Shown here: positions 9,926 through 18,927 of the stretch, one piece after another | How the letters are laid out: each line of letters opens with the position of its first letter | Position numbering within the stretch: the first letter of the stretch is position 1 | Assembly (NCBI GenBank): GCA_938045275.1 | Contig: CALIMV010000342.1 | Span: 1 to 55,254, forward strand | DNA from: an uncultured Granulosicoccaceae bacterium | GTDB lineage: Bacteria; Pseudomonadota; Gammaproteobacteria; Granulosicoccales; Granulosicoccaceae | Direction: 5' to 3' | Length of the DNA: 55,254 nucleotides | Translations under genes and position numbers: made by a program | Notes under the pieces: generated by a model | Database searches by the model: none | Seen by the model: only the letters and a program-made list of their open reading frames with translations | Told to the model about the DNA's origin: nothing

Positions 9926-11560
9926 GTGCTTGACAATGACTACTATCTGGCTAATTTTCGATTTCTCATTGATTTCGTGGGTGAAACCTATCAGGGTTTG
10001 CTTATCGATACAGAAGTTCAATGGCGTGACTCTATTGTCTGTATGTCAGAGTCGGCACAGCGTTTATACGTTCGGCTCATCGGTCGCAGATCAACCGTTT
10101 TCAGGCAATCAAAGCTAAAGTATCCTGAAATCGATTCAATACCAGTAGCGGCGCAAACCCTCTGCACAAATGGGCTCGGTAGCAATGAAGCGCCATCCGA
10201 ACTCGTGGAACTATTGCCAGCGTTTACCAAACCCGAACTAATCAAGTTACTCGGCCTGCACGAACAACGCAAGCTCGCTCGTGCTGAACTTGAGCAACAT
10301 ATCGTCGACAGTCATTCAGCCAGTGCTGTGAATGTGCTTCAACAAGCAGATCGTTGGATAACCATTCACGGATTAGATGAATATAAGGTTTATAAACTGT
10401 GCTTTTTTGGAAATTGTTATCAGGACATGTCTGAGTTTGTACTGCGTGATCTTGGGGTATTCACGTACGAGCAGTATCGTATCGATAAGCATTCGCGTGT
10501 TTTTCAATCGAGAGAGCAGTTGGAATCGCATCTACAGTACTTTGCATGTGCAAGTGAATTAGACGATATTGATCAGACAGACGTTGACGCATTGCACCGG
10601 GTAAATGATGCTTTACCAGGAAATCACAACAACGACCCACATTTATTACGACGTATTTGCAGGCTACGCAACTCAATTGCTCGACAATTAGAACGATTGG
10701 ACGAACCGGTCCAGGCTTTGTCTTTGTATCAATGCTCAAGCAGGCCTCCATCCCGAGAACGACAAGTACGCTTGCTGATGAAGTTATCTCGATTTGACGA
10801 GGCGCAGCAGCTGTGCGAGCAGATTACGGCCGAACCGTTCGCTGATGAAGAACTGCAGTTTGTTGATACAATACAGCCGAAGCTTTACAAAAAACTATCC
10901 TTATCCCCACCGAAACGAAAAAAATTTCGACCACCGACTACAAAGCTGAATTTAACAGCCACTGAAGATCGAGTGGAAATTGTTGCTCGTGAGTTCTACG
11001 GTCAGTTTGGTGAGTGTTTTTATGTTGAGAATGCATTGGTCAATGGTGTGATGGGCTTATTTATCTGGGACATTATATTTGCACCTGTTAACGGAGTTTT
11101 TTATAACCCTTTCCAATCGATTCCAGCAGATTTTTATCAAAAAGAGTTTCTCGATAAAAGAGCTAAATTAATTGCTGAGCGGTTTGCTGAATTAAATGAT
11201 CCTCTGCGTTTTTCAGCCCGTGTCTGGGAGTTTTATGAATCTCGAAATGGCATCATGAATCGATTGGTTAACTGGCAGTATTTGAGTGAAGAATTATTAT
11301 CGCTTGCGCTCATTCGTATTCCGGTTAGTCACTGGCAAGTATTGTTTACTCGAATATTAAAAGATTTACGCAATCATACCAGTGGTTTGCCCGACCTTAT
11401 TCTGTTTCCTAAAACAGGCTCATACGAAATGTTGGAAATAAAGGGGCCAGGAGATGCTGTACAGAAGAATCAGCGTCGTTGGATGCAGTATTTTTCTGAA
11501 CACAGTATCCCTTATCGAGTTGTGCATATTCGCTGGGCAAGTCAATCAACACCAGTGTGA
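9926..11560 (+). CDS. FAN1-like VRR-NUC domain nuclease
   Basis: A 544-aa bacterial homologue of FAN1, a structure-specific 5'-flap endo/exonuclease of interstrand-crosslink repair. The N-terminus (YYLANFRFLIDFVGETYQ, then SAQRLYVRLIGRRSTVFR) matches the conserved start of the family and supports the GTG at 9926. The middle is helical, TPR- and SAP-like. The C-terminal VRR-NUC domain (about 440-540) keeps the PD-(D/E)XK residues: Asp in GLPDLILF, Glu and Lys in LEIKGPGD, and a further Gln-Lys-Asn-Gln helix. Its stop overlaps the following helicase start by 4 nt (GTGA), so the two are probably made together and act together. Confidence 0.88.
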   Translation: MLDNDYYLANFRFLIDFVGETYQGLLIDTEVQWRDSIVCMSESAQRLYVRLIGRRSTVFRQSKLKYPEIDSIPVAAQTLCTNGLGSNEAPSELVELLPAFTKPELIKLLGLHEQRKLARAELEQHIVDSHSASAVNVLQQADRWITIHGLDEYKVYKLCFFGNCYQDMSEFVLRDLGVFTYEQYRIDKHSRVFQSREQLESHLQYFACASELDDIDQTDVDALHRVNDALPGNHNNDPHLLRRICRLRNSIARQLERLDEPVQALSLYQCSSRPPSRERQVRLLMKLSRFDEAQQLCEQITAEPFADEELQFVDTIQPKLYKKLSLSPPKRKKFRPPTTKLNLTATEDRVEIVAREFYGQFGECFYVENALVNGVMGLFIWDIIFAPVNGVFYNPFQSIPADFYQKEFLDKRAKLIAERFAELNDPLRFSARVWEFYESRNGIMNRLVNWQYLSEELLSLALIRIPVSHWQVLFTRILKDLRNHTSGLPDLILFPKTGSYEMLEIKGPGDAVQKNQRRWMQYFSEHSIPYRVVHIRWASQSTPV

Positions 11561-13926
11561 ATAGAAAAAGTCTAAAAGTATCAGTTACCGCTCTCGCTGA
11601 TTTCGCCTGTCGTGTCGGTGACCTTGAGCTTTCGGGAAGTATTGGGCCAACTGCTCGGGAAGGAATGCGAGCGCATAAAAAAATCCAGGCGCAACGAGAT
11701 GTTGAATCTGAATGTAAGTTGAGCATCAATATTAAAATTGAAGATGTTCAAGTAACACTTTCGGGTAGAGTCGATTTATTGGATGAACATCAGCACCGTA
11801 TTAGCGAAATCAAGACTACGCTAGTTCCGGTCACGCGATTAAGTGAGTCAAAACTGGCCTTGCAGTGGGCACAATTAAAACTCTATGGATTCTGTTATTG
11901 CGCGAGCCGCCAAAATGATGGTGACTTATTGCCGTCACAGGGAATAGAGTTAGAACTCATTCATGCCAATATAAGAGCAGAAACGGAAGATTCTCAGCAT
12001 TTGCAGATGACGTTTGCAGAATTATCGGCGTTCGCAAATGATGCGCTTGTTCGTTATGTACAGTGGAGGCAACTTATATGGCAGGTTCAATCGCGAACTA
12101 AAAGCAGTGCGGCTGATATGTCGTTTCCTTTTCTACCGTATCGTGATGGACAAAGAGACATGGCAGCTGCGATATTTCGGTCAACCCGAGATGGCGAAAC
12201 GTTGCTATGTGAAGCACCGACCGGGACGGGTAAAACGTTAAGTGGCCTGTTTCCGGTTGTAAAGGCACTTGGTGAGGGCTATGTAAAGCATGCGGTGTAT
12301 TTAACCGCAAAAACATCCGGGCGGACAAGTGCATTACAGGCGGTTCAGGCTTTGGAACAGGCGGGGTTACAAATAACCTCTGTGATGCTTCGGTCCAAAG
12401 TGCCTACCTGTTTTTGCAGCAATGGCCGTTGCGAACGAGATGACAAAAACGTATGTCCGATGACCATCGGGTTTTTTGATCGGCTGCCTGCTGCCAGAGA
12501 GGAGGCAATAGCCAGCGGAGTACTCGACGGTAGTCAACTTGATGAAATAGCCTGGCAGCATCAACTGTGTCCGTTTGAGTTGGCATTGCAGATGTTGCCG
12601 TGGGTTTCACTGGCTGTTGCCGATTTTAATTACGTGTTTGACCCGCTTGTACGCATTGGGCGATTCAGTGAGCCCAGAGCGGATACAACCTTGTTGATTG
12701 ATGAAGCACATAATCTTGTTGATCGCGCAAGGGGTATGCACTCTGGTTATTTGAGTCGCTCAGAACTGGTAGAAGCACGAAAGCTCATTGAACACAGTCA
12801 CCCCCTATTGGCTGGCAGAATAAAATCCTTGGCAAGCGGGCTTGTACGCTTTGCAAAGGAGCAGCGTAGCCCGGAATCAGTTTCAGATGTCGTGCCGGAT
12901 AAACTGGTTAAACAGGCCGGTGCAATTATCGAAACATTTACTGATGCACTGGATTCCGGACCTGCTATGCCAGAGCCTTTATTCGACATATTCAAAATGA
13001 CGTGCCGCTTTGTCGCCATCAGTGAAATTTTTGGCGAACATCACAAAGTGATCACTACTCAGGAGCCAGCGAATGGTAAGCGGGAAATCAACGTTACTCT
13101 TAAATGTCTGGATGCCGCCACTTATCTAAAACCGCAGTACAATTTATTTCGCAGTACTGTCGTTTTTTCAGCCACGCTGCGGCCAGCGCCTTTTTATCGT
13201 GACGCGCTTGGAATGGCAGAAGAAACCCAACAGCTTGTCATTGGTTCGCCGTTCAACGCAGACCAAGTCAAGCATTGCATAGTCGGTTACGTAAATACTC
13301 GATATCAACATCGTTCCGCGTCCACACCTGATCTGATCGATCTATTACATGCATTGGTAAACAGTAAGCCCGGTAATTACATGGCGTTCTTTCCGTCCTA
13401 CGCCTATCTCCAAAGTGTCCATACAGCTTTTACAAACAAGTACTCAACTATAGAAACCTGGCAACAGGAGCGGCAGGCCGATGTAGAACAACGAGCCAAT
13501 CTGCTCAACAAACTTGAACGAAGTGGCACGAGACTCGGGTTTGCTATTTTGGGCGGTGTTTTTGGGGAAGGAATTGATTACGTTGGAGACAAGCTAATCG
13601 GTGTTGCGCTAGTGGGTGTTGGATTGCCAGGTATCGGACTCGAGCAAGACTTAATAGCGAACTGTTATCGAGACCAGGGACTTGATGGATTTGATTACGC
13701 CTACCGTTATCCAGGATTTACCAAAGTATTGCAAACGGCGGGGCGAGTGATTCGTACTGAATCGGACCGAGGTGTTGTGTTATTGATTGATGATCGGTTT
13801 AACCAACCGTTTTATCGAGACTTGTATCCATCACACTGGAAGCTTGAGTGTGCGCATACACTTCCAGAAGTAAAGCAATCGCTTTCAGCGTTCTGGCAGG
13901 CCCAGAGCCAGCTTGCGCTATCCTGA
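11557..13926 (+). CDS. XPD/Rad3-type Fe-S DNA helicase with N-terminal PD-(D/E)XK domain
   Basis: A 789-aa superfamily-2 helicase. Residues 1 to about 180 look like a RecB/Cas4-type nuclease fold: His in MRAHKKIQ, Asp in SGRVDLLDE and the E-x-K of SEIKTT. The helicase has Walker A EAPTGTGKT (near 219), four candidate 4Fe-4S cysteines (PTCFCSNGRCER, VCPMT, QLCPFE), a DEAH box LLIDEAHNLVD, and C-terminal motifs GVFGEGIDY and QTAGRVIRTESDRG. The GTG start overlaps the FAN1-like gene stop. Such nuclease-helicase pairs are typical of crosslink or replication-fork repair. The substrate is inferred. Confidence 0.88.
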   Translation: MNRKSLKVSVTALADFACRVGDLELSGSIGPTAREGMRAHKKIQAQRDVESECKLSINIKIEDVQVTLSGRVDLLDEHQHRISEIKTTLVPVTRLSESKLALQWAQLKLYGFCYCASRQNDGDLLPSQGIELELIHANIRAETEDSQHLQMTFAELSAFANDALVRYVQWRQLIWQVQSRTKSSAADMSFPFLPYRDGQRDMAAAIFRSTRDGETLLCEAPTGTGKTLSGLFPVVKALGEGYVKHAVYLTAKTSGRTSALQAVQALEQAGLQITSVMLRSKVPTCFCSNGRCERDDKNVCPMTIGFFDRLPAAREEAIASGVLDGSQLDEIAWQHQLCPFELALQMLPWVSLAVADFNYVFDPLVRIGRFSEPRADTTLLIDEAHNLVDRARGMHSGYLSRSELVEARKLIEHSHPLLAGRIKSLASGLVRFAKEQRSPESVSDVVPDKLVKQAGAIIETFTDALDSGPAMPEPLFDIFKMTCRFVAISEIFGEHHKVITTQEPANGKREINVTLKCLDAATYLKPQYNLFRSTVVFSATLRPAPFYRDALGMAEETQQLVIGSPFNADQVKHCIVGYVNTRYQHRSASTPDLIDLLHALVNSKPGNYMAFFPSYAYLQSVHTAFTNKYSTIETWQQERQADVEQRANLLNKLERSGTRLGFAILGGVFGEGIDYVGDKLIGVALVGVGLPGIGLEQDLIANCYRDQGLDGFDYAYRYPGFTKVLQTAGRVIRTESDRGVVLLIDDRFNQPFYRDLYPSHWKLECAHTLPEVKQSLSAFWQAQSQLALS

Positions 13927-13964
13927 TTGTTACTCGCTTGCTGTTTAATCGAGGCAACAGGTGT

Positions 13965-14005
13965 AAAAAGAAAAAGGCCCGGCTTCCTGGAGGGAAGCTC
14001 GGGCC
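13965..14005 (-). terminator. Rho-independent terminator of the H1-like gene
   Basis: A GC-rich hairpin (GGCCCG-GCTTCC paired with GGGAAGC-T-CGGGCC, 13976-14005, one bulged base, loop about 4 nt) is followed on the minus strand by a T-rich run (complement of 13965-13975). It lies about 20 nt after the stop of the minus-strand lysine-rich gene. Confidence 0.85.
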
Positions 14006-14026
14006 GTCAACACAAACCGGAATTAT

Positions 14027-14584
14027 TTAAGACTTTCGACGGCGTGTGGTTGACGATGCACGTCTGGCGCTGGCCTTTCGTGTGGAAGATTTGCGAGCTG
14101 GCTTTTTAGCAGTTGGTTTGCGTTTTACTGCAGTCTTACGCTTAGCTGTGGCCTTCTTCTTTGCAGGCTTGCGTTTCGCGGCAGTCTTTTTTACCGGCTT
14201 ACGCTTGGCTGTGGCCTTCTTCTTTGCAGGCTTGCGTTTTGCGACAGTCTTTTTTGCCGGTTTACGCTTGGCTGTGGCCTTCTTCTTTGCAGGCTTGCGT
14301 TTTGCGACAGTCTTTTTTGCCGGCTTACGCTTGGCTGTGGCCTTTTTCTTGGCAGGCTTGCGTTTCGCGGCAGTCTTTTTCACCGGCTTACGCTTGGCTG
14401 TGGCCTTCTTTGCAGGTTTGCGTTTGGCTACTGCTTTCTTTTTGACAGGCTTTTTCTTCGTGGCCGCTTTTTTCTTTGCTGGTTTACGTTTAGCGCCGGC
14501 CTTTCCAGCGGATGACTTTTTTCCAACAGTTTTTCGGGTCGTGACTTTCCTGGTCACTTTTTTCTTAATACTCTTTGTTTTCAC
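14027..14584 (-). CDS. Lysine/alanine-rich histone H1-like (AlgP-type) protein
   Basis: A 185-aa, extremely basic low-complexity protein made of Lys, Ala, Arg, Pro and Thr, with KPAKK and KRKPAKKK motifs repeated along its length and an Arg/Ser-rich end. It resembles bacterial histone H1-like proteins such as AlgP/AlgR3, which bind DNA non-specifically. Four DNA-level tandem units of 60-63 bp make up its centre. The start is GTG with GAGGA 7 nt before it. The gene stands alone, with its own terminator. A DNA-compaction or regulatory role is inferred from composition only. Confidence 0.8.
   Translation of the reverse strand: MKTKSIKKKVTRKVTTRKTVGKKSSAGKAGAKRKPAKKKAATKKKPVKKKAVAKRKPAKKATAKRKPVKKTAAKRKPAKKKATAKRKPAKKTVAKRKPAKKKATAKRKPAKKTVAKRKPAKKKATAKRKPVKKTAAKRKPAKKKATAKRKTAVKRKPTAKKPARKSSTRKASARRASSTTRRRKS
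14166..14414. repeat. Four tandem 63-bp coding repeats
   Basis: Units at 14166-14228, 14229-14291, 14292-14354 and 14355-14414 (the last is 60 bp) are nearly identical. They encode about 21-residue Lys/Ala/Pro blocks of the H1-like protein. Near-identity at the DNA level implies recent expansion and likely length variation between strains. Confidence 0.9.
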
Positions 14585-15203
14585 CTAATGGTCCTCAATT
14601 TAATCGCTTAAGTGTGTTGTCGCACAGCAAATAGCGTACACATTCGTAAAAACTAGAGGAAAAAGTTTGATTTATAGCAACTTTTTGCAACTCAACAGCT
14701 TATTTGCCGTCATATATGAATAGAAACAGGTGATTCTTATACTCAATCAAAAACCCTTAACTGATTTTTGATTGAATTTTTTTAAACCTTTCTGAAGTTG
14801 TATTAGTCATTAACTATCAGTTTTAAATTCGACATTCAGTCGCGTTGTATCAAACGTGTTGAATAAGTGGATTTTTGAACAGAGGCGTTAGTGCGACTTA
14901 GTATGCAGAATGATTAGTGTCGCTCAATAGCTAATTTGCGCTTGCAATACGCAATTTTTTGCTGTTCACAAGATGCAAATTGGCCAGGTATTGGGAAAGC
15001 GCTCACACATACCTTTACAGGTAAGTGAAAACTCTGGGCCGATAGCATAATATGATGGAAAAAAATGACCTAAATAGGGTTAGTATTCGTTGCATTTTAT
15101 GGAATTAGTGATAACGTTAACAGCTTAGTAATTTGGGTAGTAGTTGGTACAGAGGCGCTGAATAAGATCAGTGCTTTATATAATAAAAAAGAGGGTTTCA
15201 TAG
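14585..15203. other. 619-bp AT-rich intergenic region upstream of csrA
   Basis: No protein gene is seen. It must hold the divergent promoters of the H1-like gene and csrA. It also contains a strong plus-strand terminator hairpin at 14743-14783 with no matching gene. There is a small stem with GGA in its loop near 14647-14670 (AAACT, AGAGGAAA, AAGTTT), and a weaker 5-bp hairpin plus T6 at 14936-14960. TATAAT at 15179-15184 is close to the csrA start, but no good -35 box was found. Confidence 0.5.
14743..14783 (+). terminator. Orphan Rho-independent terminator (possible sRNA end)
   Basis: An 11-bp perfect stem (TCAATCAAAAA at 14743-14753, TTTTTGATTGA at 14765-14775) with an 11-nt loop is followed by seven T at 14777-14783. 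On the plus strand it has no annotated gene upstream before the antisense H1-like gene. It may end a small RNA starting within 14590-14720, or an antisense transcript. Confidence 0.6.
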
Positions 15204-15416
15204 TTGCTTATTCTGAGTAGAAGGACAGACGAGTCTATTGTTATTGGGGACGAAGTCACCATTACAATATTAAGTGTGAAGGGAAAACAAGTCAGAATTG
15301 GGATTACGGCGCCACCCGATGTCAGTGTGCACCGTGAGGAAATTTATGAGCGGATTCAGTCCGGCGAGCCAATTGAAGATGCATCATCGCAATCAGTTGA
15401 TGAATCGAATGACTAG
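15204..15416 (+). CDS. csrA: Carbon storage regulator CsrA
   Basis: A 70-aa RNA-binding post-transcriptional regulator that binds GGA motifs in mRNA leaders as a dimer. It has the family sequence MLILSRR at the start, [12 protein letters not shown] in the centre with the binding Arg, and [10 protein letters not shown] in the C-terminal helix, plus an acidic tail slightly longer than usual. The TTG start is forced by alignment with other CsrA proteins and follows a GAGGG site. It is a single-gene unit ended by a strong terminator. Confidence 0.96.
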   Translation: MLILSRRTDESIVIGDEVTITILSVKGKQVRIGITAPPDVSVHREEIYERIQSGEPIEDASSQSVDESND

Positions 15417-15440
15417 TAAGAATTGACAATTCGAACACAT

Positions 15441-15475
15441 CAAAACCCGCTAAATAGCGGGTTTTGTGCTTTTTG
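15441..15475 (+). terminator. Rho-independent terminator of csrA
   Basis: A perfect 10-bp stem, CAAAACCCGC (15441-15450) and GCGGGTTTTG (15457-15466), encloses the loop TAAATA. TGCTTTTTG follows. It lies 24 nt after the csrA stop. Confidence 0.92.
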
Positions 15476-15739
15476 AAGGACATTTTATTGCTAAGCCTTA
15501 CCTTACCATTCTCAATTTCCAATCCAATGCTGGTTTAACACTTAACCCGTATTGTTCTTGCAAGGCCATTTATACCAGATTGATTCAGTAAAGATTTTTG
15601 TTCCGTATCGCAAATTGACAGCTTGGCGGTTTAAGTGTGTGTCATTAAAAATCCAGAATACTAGACTACCAACAACTACCTTATTGTTCAGACTTTATCT
15701 CTTCAGTCTATGGATTTGAATGCCAGGTAAAATGGTTCG
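15476..15739. other. Intergenic stretch between csrA and the M16 protease
   Basis: Convergent intergenic DNA. No gene, RNA or repeat was recognised between the csrA terminator and the protease terminator. Confidence 0.6.
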
Positions 15740-15775
15740 AAAAATGCGCACAGAGGTTCATTCGCCATCTGTGCG
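15740..15775 (-). terminator. Probable terminator of the M16 protease gene
   Basis: CGCACAGA (15747-15754) and TCTGTGCG (15768-15775) form an 8-bp perfect stem that can be extended by a GG/CC pair. On the minus strand it is followed by CATTTTT. It lies 42 nt past the protease stop. The other side is also T-rich, so it may act in both directions. Confidence 0.65.
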
Positions 15776-15780
15776 ATTTT

Positions 15781-15825
15781 CAATTTTCTATGTGATCTAC
15801 AATTGTTTTATGTGATCTACAATTG
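15781..15825. repeat. 20-bp-period tandem repeat across the protease stop codon
   Basis: A 17-bp sequence (TATGTGATCTACAATTG) is repeated exactly at 15789-15805 and 15809-15825, with a further partial copy at 15781. The right copy contains the last codons and TAG stop of the M16 protease, so the end of the gene has been locally duplicated. Confidence 0.85.
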
Positions 15826-18741
15826 ATGTATCTCTAAATCCAACGCCTTCACATCGTTAGTTTCTGCCGTTGTCGCATTAGTGATTACCGCAGTGCTGGC
15901 TTTGGCAGCATCAAAATAGGTTTCACCAACTCGGCGAAGATCAGCGAGGCTGACATTCAGCACTTTTTGTCTTGCCGCCTGCCGGATTTCCGGAGTACGT
16001 CCAAATAGTTCACCTTGGTAAGCACTTCTTGCTTCTCCTACAGGAGAAGCGGGCTTATCGATACTGCTGATTACATTCAAAATGGCCTCTTCGAGGGCTT
16101 GCTCATCATGCTTTTCATTCAATAACCAGCTAATTGAGGCGTCAAAGTCATCAAGTGTTTCTACAAGACGAGGATCGCGGTATGAATAGAAAGCGAAAGA
16201 TGCTGAATCTTGATTGTAGGTTGCACCACCTCCATAAGCGCCACCGGTTTCGCGAATACATCGATGCAGGAAGCCGTTTCTTAAAAACGGGCCCAGCACG
16301 CTCAGCGCTGCGCTATCTTCATGAGCTGATGGTACGGCAGGAAAGGCTTTCGCGCAGAAATTGACTTCTGTACTCGTTGTCCAAAGTTGTTTGACCTGTT
16401 CTCGAATGGCAGCTGGTTTGTCAAGTTCGACCGAAGCCCCGTCTGTTTGTTGAAAAATGGGTGCAAAATCATCGCTTACTGACGCTAGATTGTCTTTTTC
16501 AGCGACCAGCATGAATTGTTTAGGTGCTGTTTTAACAATCTGACTAATACGCTCCAATTTTTTGCAGATTTCAATCAAAGAATCGTCATTGGTGGCTGCT
16601 TCATCGAGCTTTTTAATTGACTGTATGCCGCGAAGGCCACTCAGGTCGTGTGAAAGCCTCGAAATGGGGCTCATACCTCTTGAAGCGGCTGACATGGCTA
16701 AACTATGTCCACGCCCGGTCACACTTTGTTCTGCTGCTGTTCGAGATTGAGCCAGTAGCTCTCTGATGCGCGAATGCTCATCAAAACGCAGATTATTAAT
16801 GGTGTCGTTCAGCAATTCACTCAGCGCACCAGAATTGCGTAGCAGCGATTTACCCCGAAAAATAAGATAACTTGTTACGTCCTGCTCATTGTCTCTGGCA
16901 CTGCGACGGCTGACGTACGCTGAGATACCACCCGTTACCGAGGCTTGCAACGCTTGTGTCTCTATGTAATCACGTCCACCAGAGCCCAGCTCGGCAGCAA
17001 TATTAGTGTAAACAGGAAGTAGCGTTTGCAGATCATCATCGAGCTTTGGTAGGTCCATCACCACATGTGGATAGACCAGGCCATTTGTGCCTTGCGCATA
17101 ATGCATGGCAGGGCAGCTATTAATGGTTGTGCTGGTTCCATCGCAAATATGCATGGTGGGTGGCACATCGGCGCGAGTCACCTTAGGTAGAATATCGGGG
17201 TCGTCCTCGGTATTTTGGCGATCAGCAAGAGCCTGGGTTTGCTTGATGATGTTTTTTGCGTCGTCATCGCTGAGGTTAGCCTTCATCTCACTCAATCGAT
17301 GTTTTTCGGCAACCATGCGACGTTCACTGATTTTTTCGTCGGGTCTTAAAGTTAAGCGCACTCGATGCTGATTATCCAGTAACAGGCGTTGTACCAAGCC
17401 TGGAATAAACGCAGGGTCCTCAGCTGCAACGCGCAATCGTTCCAACGCGGGGTTCAGATCAAGTGCAGCTATTGCATCGCCCCGCTGCATAGCAGGGGAC
17501 AAGCCACTAAGCAGAAGTGTCAGGCCAAACGGCATGCCATCCCCACGTATTTCTCGCTGGCTTAGTTCAAGTTGATGTAGCACGGCGTCCACTTGCTTTT
17601 TGGGTACACCATTTTTTGCCACGTCGGTAAGTACATCCAATATGAGTTTTTCAATGTCTGCGGCTTTTTCAGGTTCAGTGCCATCAATGCCACACACAAA
17701 TACCATTTCCAATGAACCGTCGTCTACACCGCACAATTGCGACGGGGCATTACCAAGTTCGGTCTTCTCTAATGCTTGCATTAGTGGAGAGGCGCTGTTG
17801 TCCAACAGCACACTTGAAAGCAGGTGAGTTTGTAAACGTTCGTCGAGGTCAATACTTTTACCCAACAACCAACTCATCACAACATGGGTTCTGTTTTTTT
17901 GATCTGGCTCTTCATTGGCATAGCCCTGCTCAACTTTGATCGGTGAATGTATAGTATGTGCCCGATCAACCTTGATGATGCGATCGAGTCGTTCAAAGCG
18001 TGCTAATACCCGATCTTCAAAGCGTTCATGTAGTTCGGCTGCTGGTATGTCACCGAATGTCATGAATACGGCATTGCTGGGGTGGTAATGGGTTTTATAG
18101 AAATTGACGAGCTCTGCATAAGTTAAATCAGGAATAGCTTCCGGGTCACCCCCGCTGTTGTGATGGTAAGTATTATTGGGGTGCAGGTGCTTGCTGATTT
18201 CTTGCCATAAAGTGTTAAATGAAGAACTCATTGCGCCCTTCATTTCATTGAAAACGATACCTTTGAAAACCAGATCAGAGTTGGGGTCGTCAGGGGTTTC
18301 GAATTCGACTCGATGGCCTTCCTGCATGAAGTCGAGCTCGGCTATACGAGAGAAAAAGACCGCATCAAGATAAACATCCAGCAGATTGAAGTAGTCTTTG
18401 TGGTTTTGGCTGGCGAATGGATAAGCAGTCCAGTCGCTGGAGGTGAACGCATTCATGAAAGTGTTCAGGGAGCGCCTGATCATCATGAAGAATGGGTCGC
18501 GTACGGGGTACTTTTCACTGCCGCACAGAACGGTGTGTTCCAGAATGTGTGCCACGCCAGAAGAATCTGTCGGGATAGTCCGTAAACCGACCAGGAATAC
18601 ATTCTCGGGATTGTCCGCCGCCAAATGGATGTGCGGCGCGCCGGTTTTTTTGTGGCGGTATTCGTGTACATCAATGTCCAAGGACTCAATTTTGGCTGTG
18701 CGTAGCTGCTCAAAGGCCGGGTGTGGCGACATAATATTCAT
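15817..18741 (-). CDS. PreP-like M16 (insulinase family) zinc metalloprotease
   Basis: A 974-aa clamshell peptidase of subfamily M16C, with the inverted zinc motif HILEH at residues 65-69 and the downstream glutamate in NEMKGAMSS. The N-terminal active half is followed by a second, inactive M16-type half, the arrangement in presequence protease. The family degrades short unstructured peptides. No signal peptide is visible, so it is probably cytosolic. ATG 18741 is preferred over an in-frame TTG at 18786 because GGAG precedes it by 11 nt. It is divergent from the pilin-ankyrin gene. Confidence 0.92.
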   Translation of the reverse strand: MNIMSPHPAFEQLRTAKIESLDIDVHEYRHKKTGAPHIHLAADNPENVFLVGLRTIPTDSSGVAHILEHTVLCGSEKYPVRDPFFMMIRRSLNTFMNAFTSSDWTAYPFASQNHKDYFNLLDVYLDAVFFSRIAELDFMQEGHRVEFETPDDPNSDLVFKGIVFNEMKGAMSSSFNTLWQEISKHLHPNNTYHHNSGGDPEAIPDLTYAELVNFYKTHYHPSNAVFMTFGDIPAAELHERFEDRVLARFERLDRIIKVDRAHTIHSPIKVEQGYANEEPDQKNRTHVVMSWLLGKSIDLDERLQTHLLSSVLLDNSASPLMQALEKTELGNAPSQLCGVDDGSLEMVFVCGIDGTEPEKAADIEKLILDVLTDVAKNGVPKKQVDAVLHQLELSQREIRGDGMPFGLTLLLSGLSPAMQRGDAIAALDLNPALERLRVAAEDPAFIPGLVQRLLLDNQHRVRLTLRPDEKISERRMVAEKHRLSEMKANLSDDDAKNIIKQTQALADRQNTEDDPDILPKVTRADVPPTMHICDGTSTTINSCPAMHYAQGTNGLVYPHVVMDLPKLDDDLQTLLPVYTNIAAELGSGGRDYIETQALQASVTGGISAYVSRRSARDNEQDVTSYLIFRGKSLLRNSGALSELLNDTINNLRFDEHSRIRELLAQSRTAAEQSVTGRGHSLAMSAASRGMSPISRLSHDLSGLRGIQSIKKLDEAATNDDSLIEICKKLERISQIVKTAPKQFMLVAEKDNLASVSDDFAPIFQQTDGASVELDKPAAIREQVKQLWTTSTEVNFCAKAFPAVPSAHEDSAALSVLGPFLRNGFLHRCIRETGGAYGGGATYNQDSASFAFYSYRDPRLVETLDDFDASISWLLNEKHDEQALEEAILNVISSIDKPASPVGEARSAYQGELFGRTPEIRQAARQKVLNVSLADLRRVGETYFDAAKASTAVITNATTAETNDVKALDLEIHQL

Positions 18742-18927
18742 TTTTATTTCTGCTCCGAGTCTCTGCTTAGACTGTTTAGTACCCAAGTATATGCCGGGAG
18801 GCGCTGTTGGTGGCTAGTTTTGCCAAGTTAACGCTTTAAGGTAGTTGGAAAAAGGCCGATACCACGTACGGAGTCCGCGGTTTTGTTGACTTATACGCAA
18901 GAATCGCTCAATTGGTGTCGGAGCCTT

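Noticed and set aside
14166-14414. Regular 63-bp repeats as a possible CRISPR-like array
   Set aside because: Units abut with no spacers, and encode a protein in frame.
14046-14588. A 180-codon plus-strand open frame rich in Phe, Ala and Leu opposite the H1-like gene
   Set aside because: It is the complement of the Lys/Ala repeats, which contain few codons giving stops on the other strand. The minus strand has a ribosome-binding site, a terminator and a recognisable protein type.
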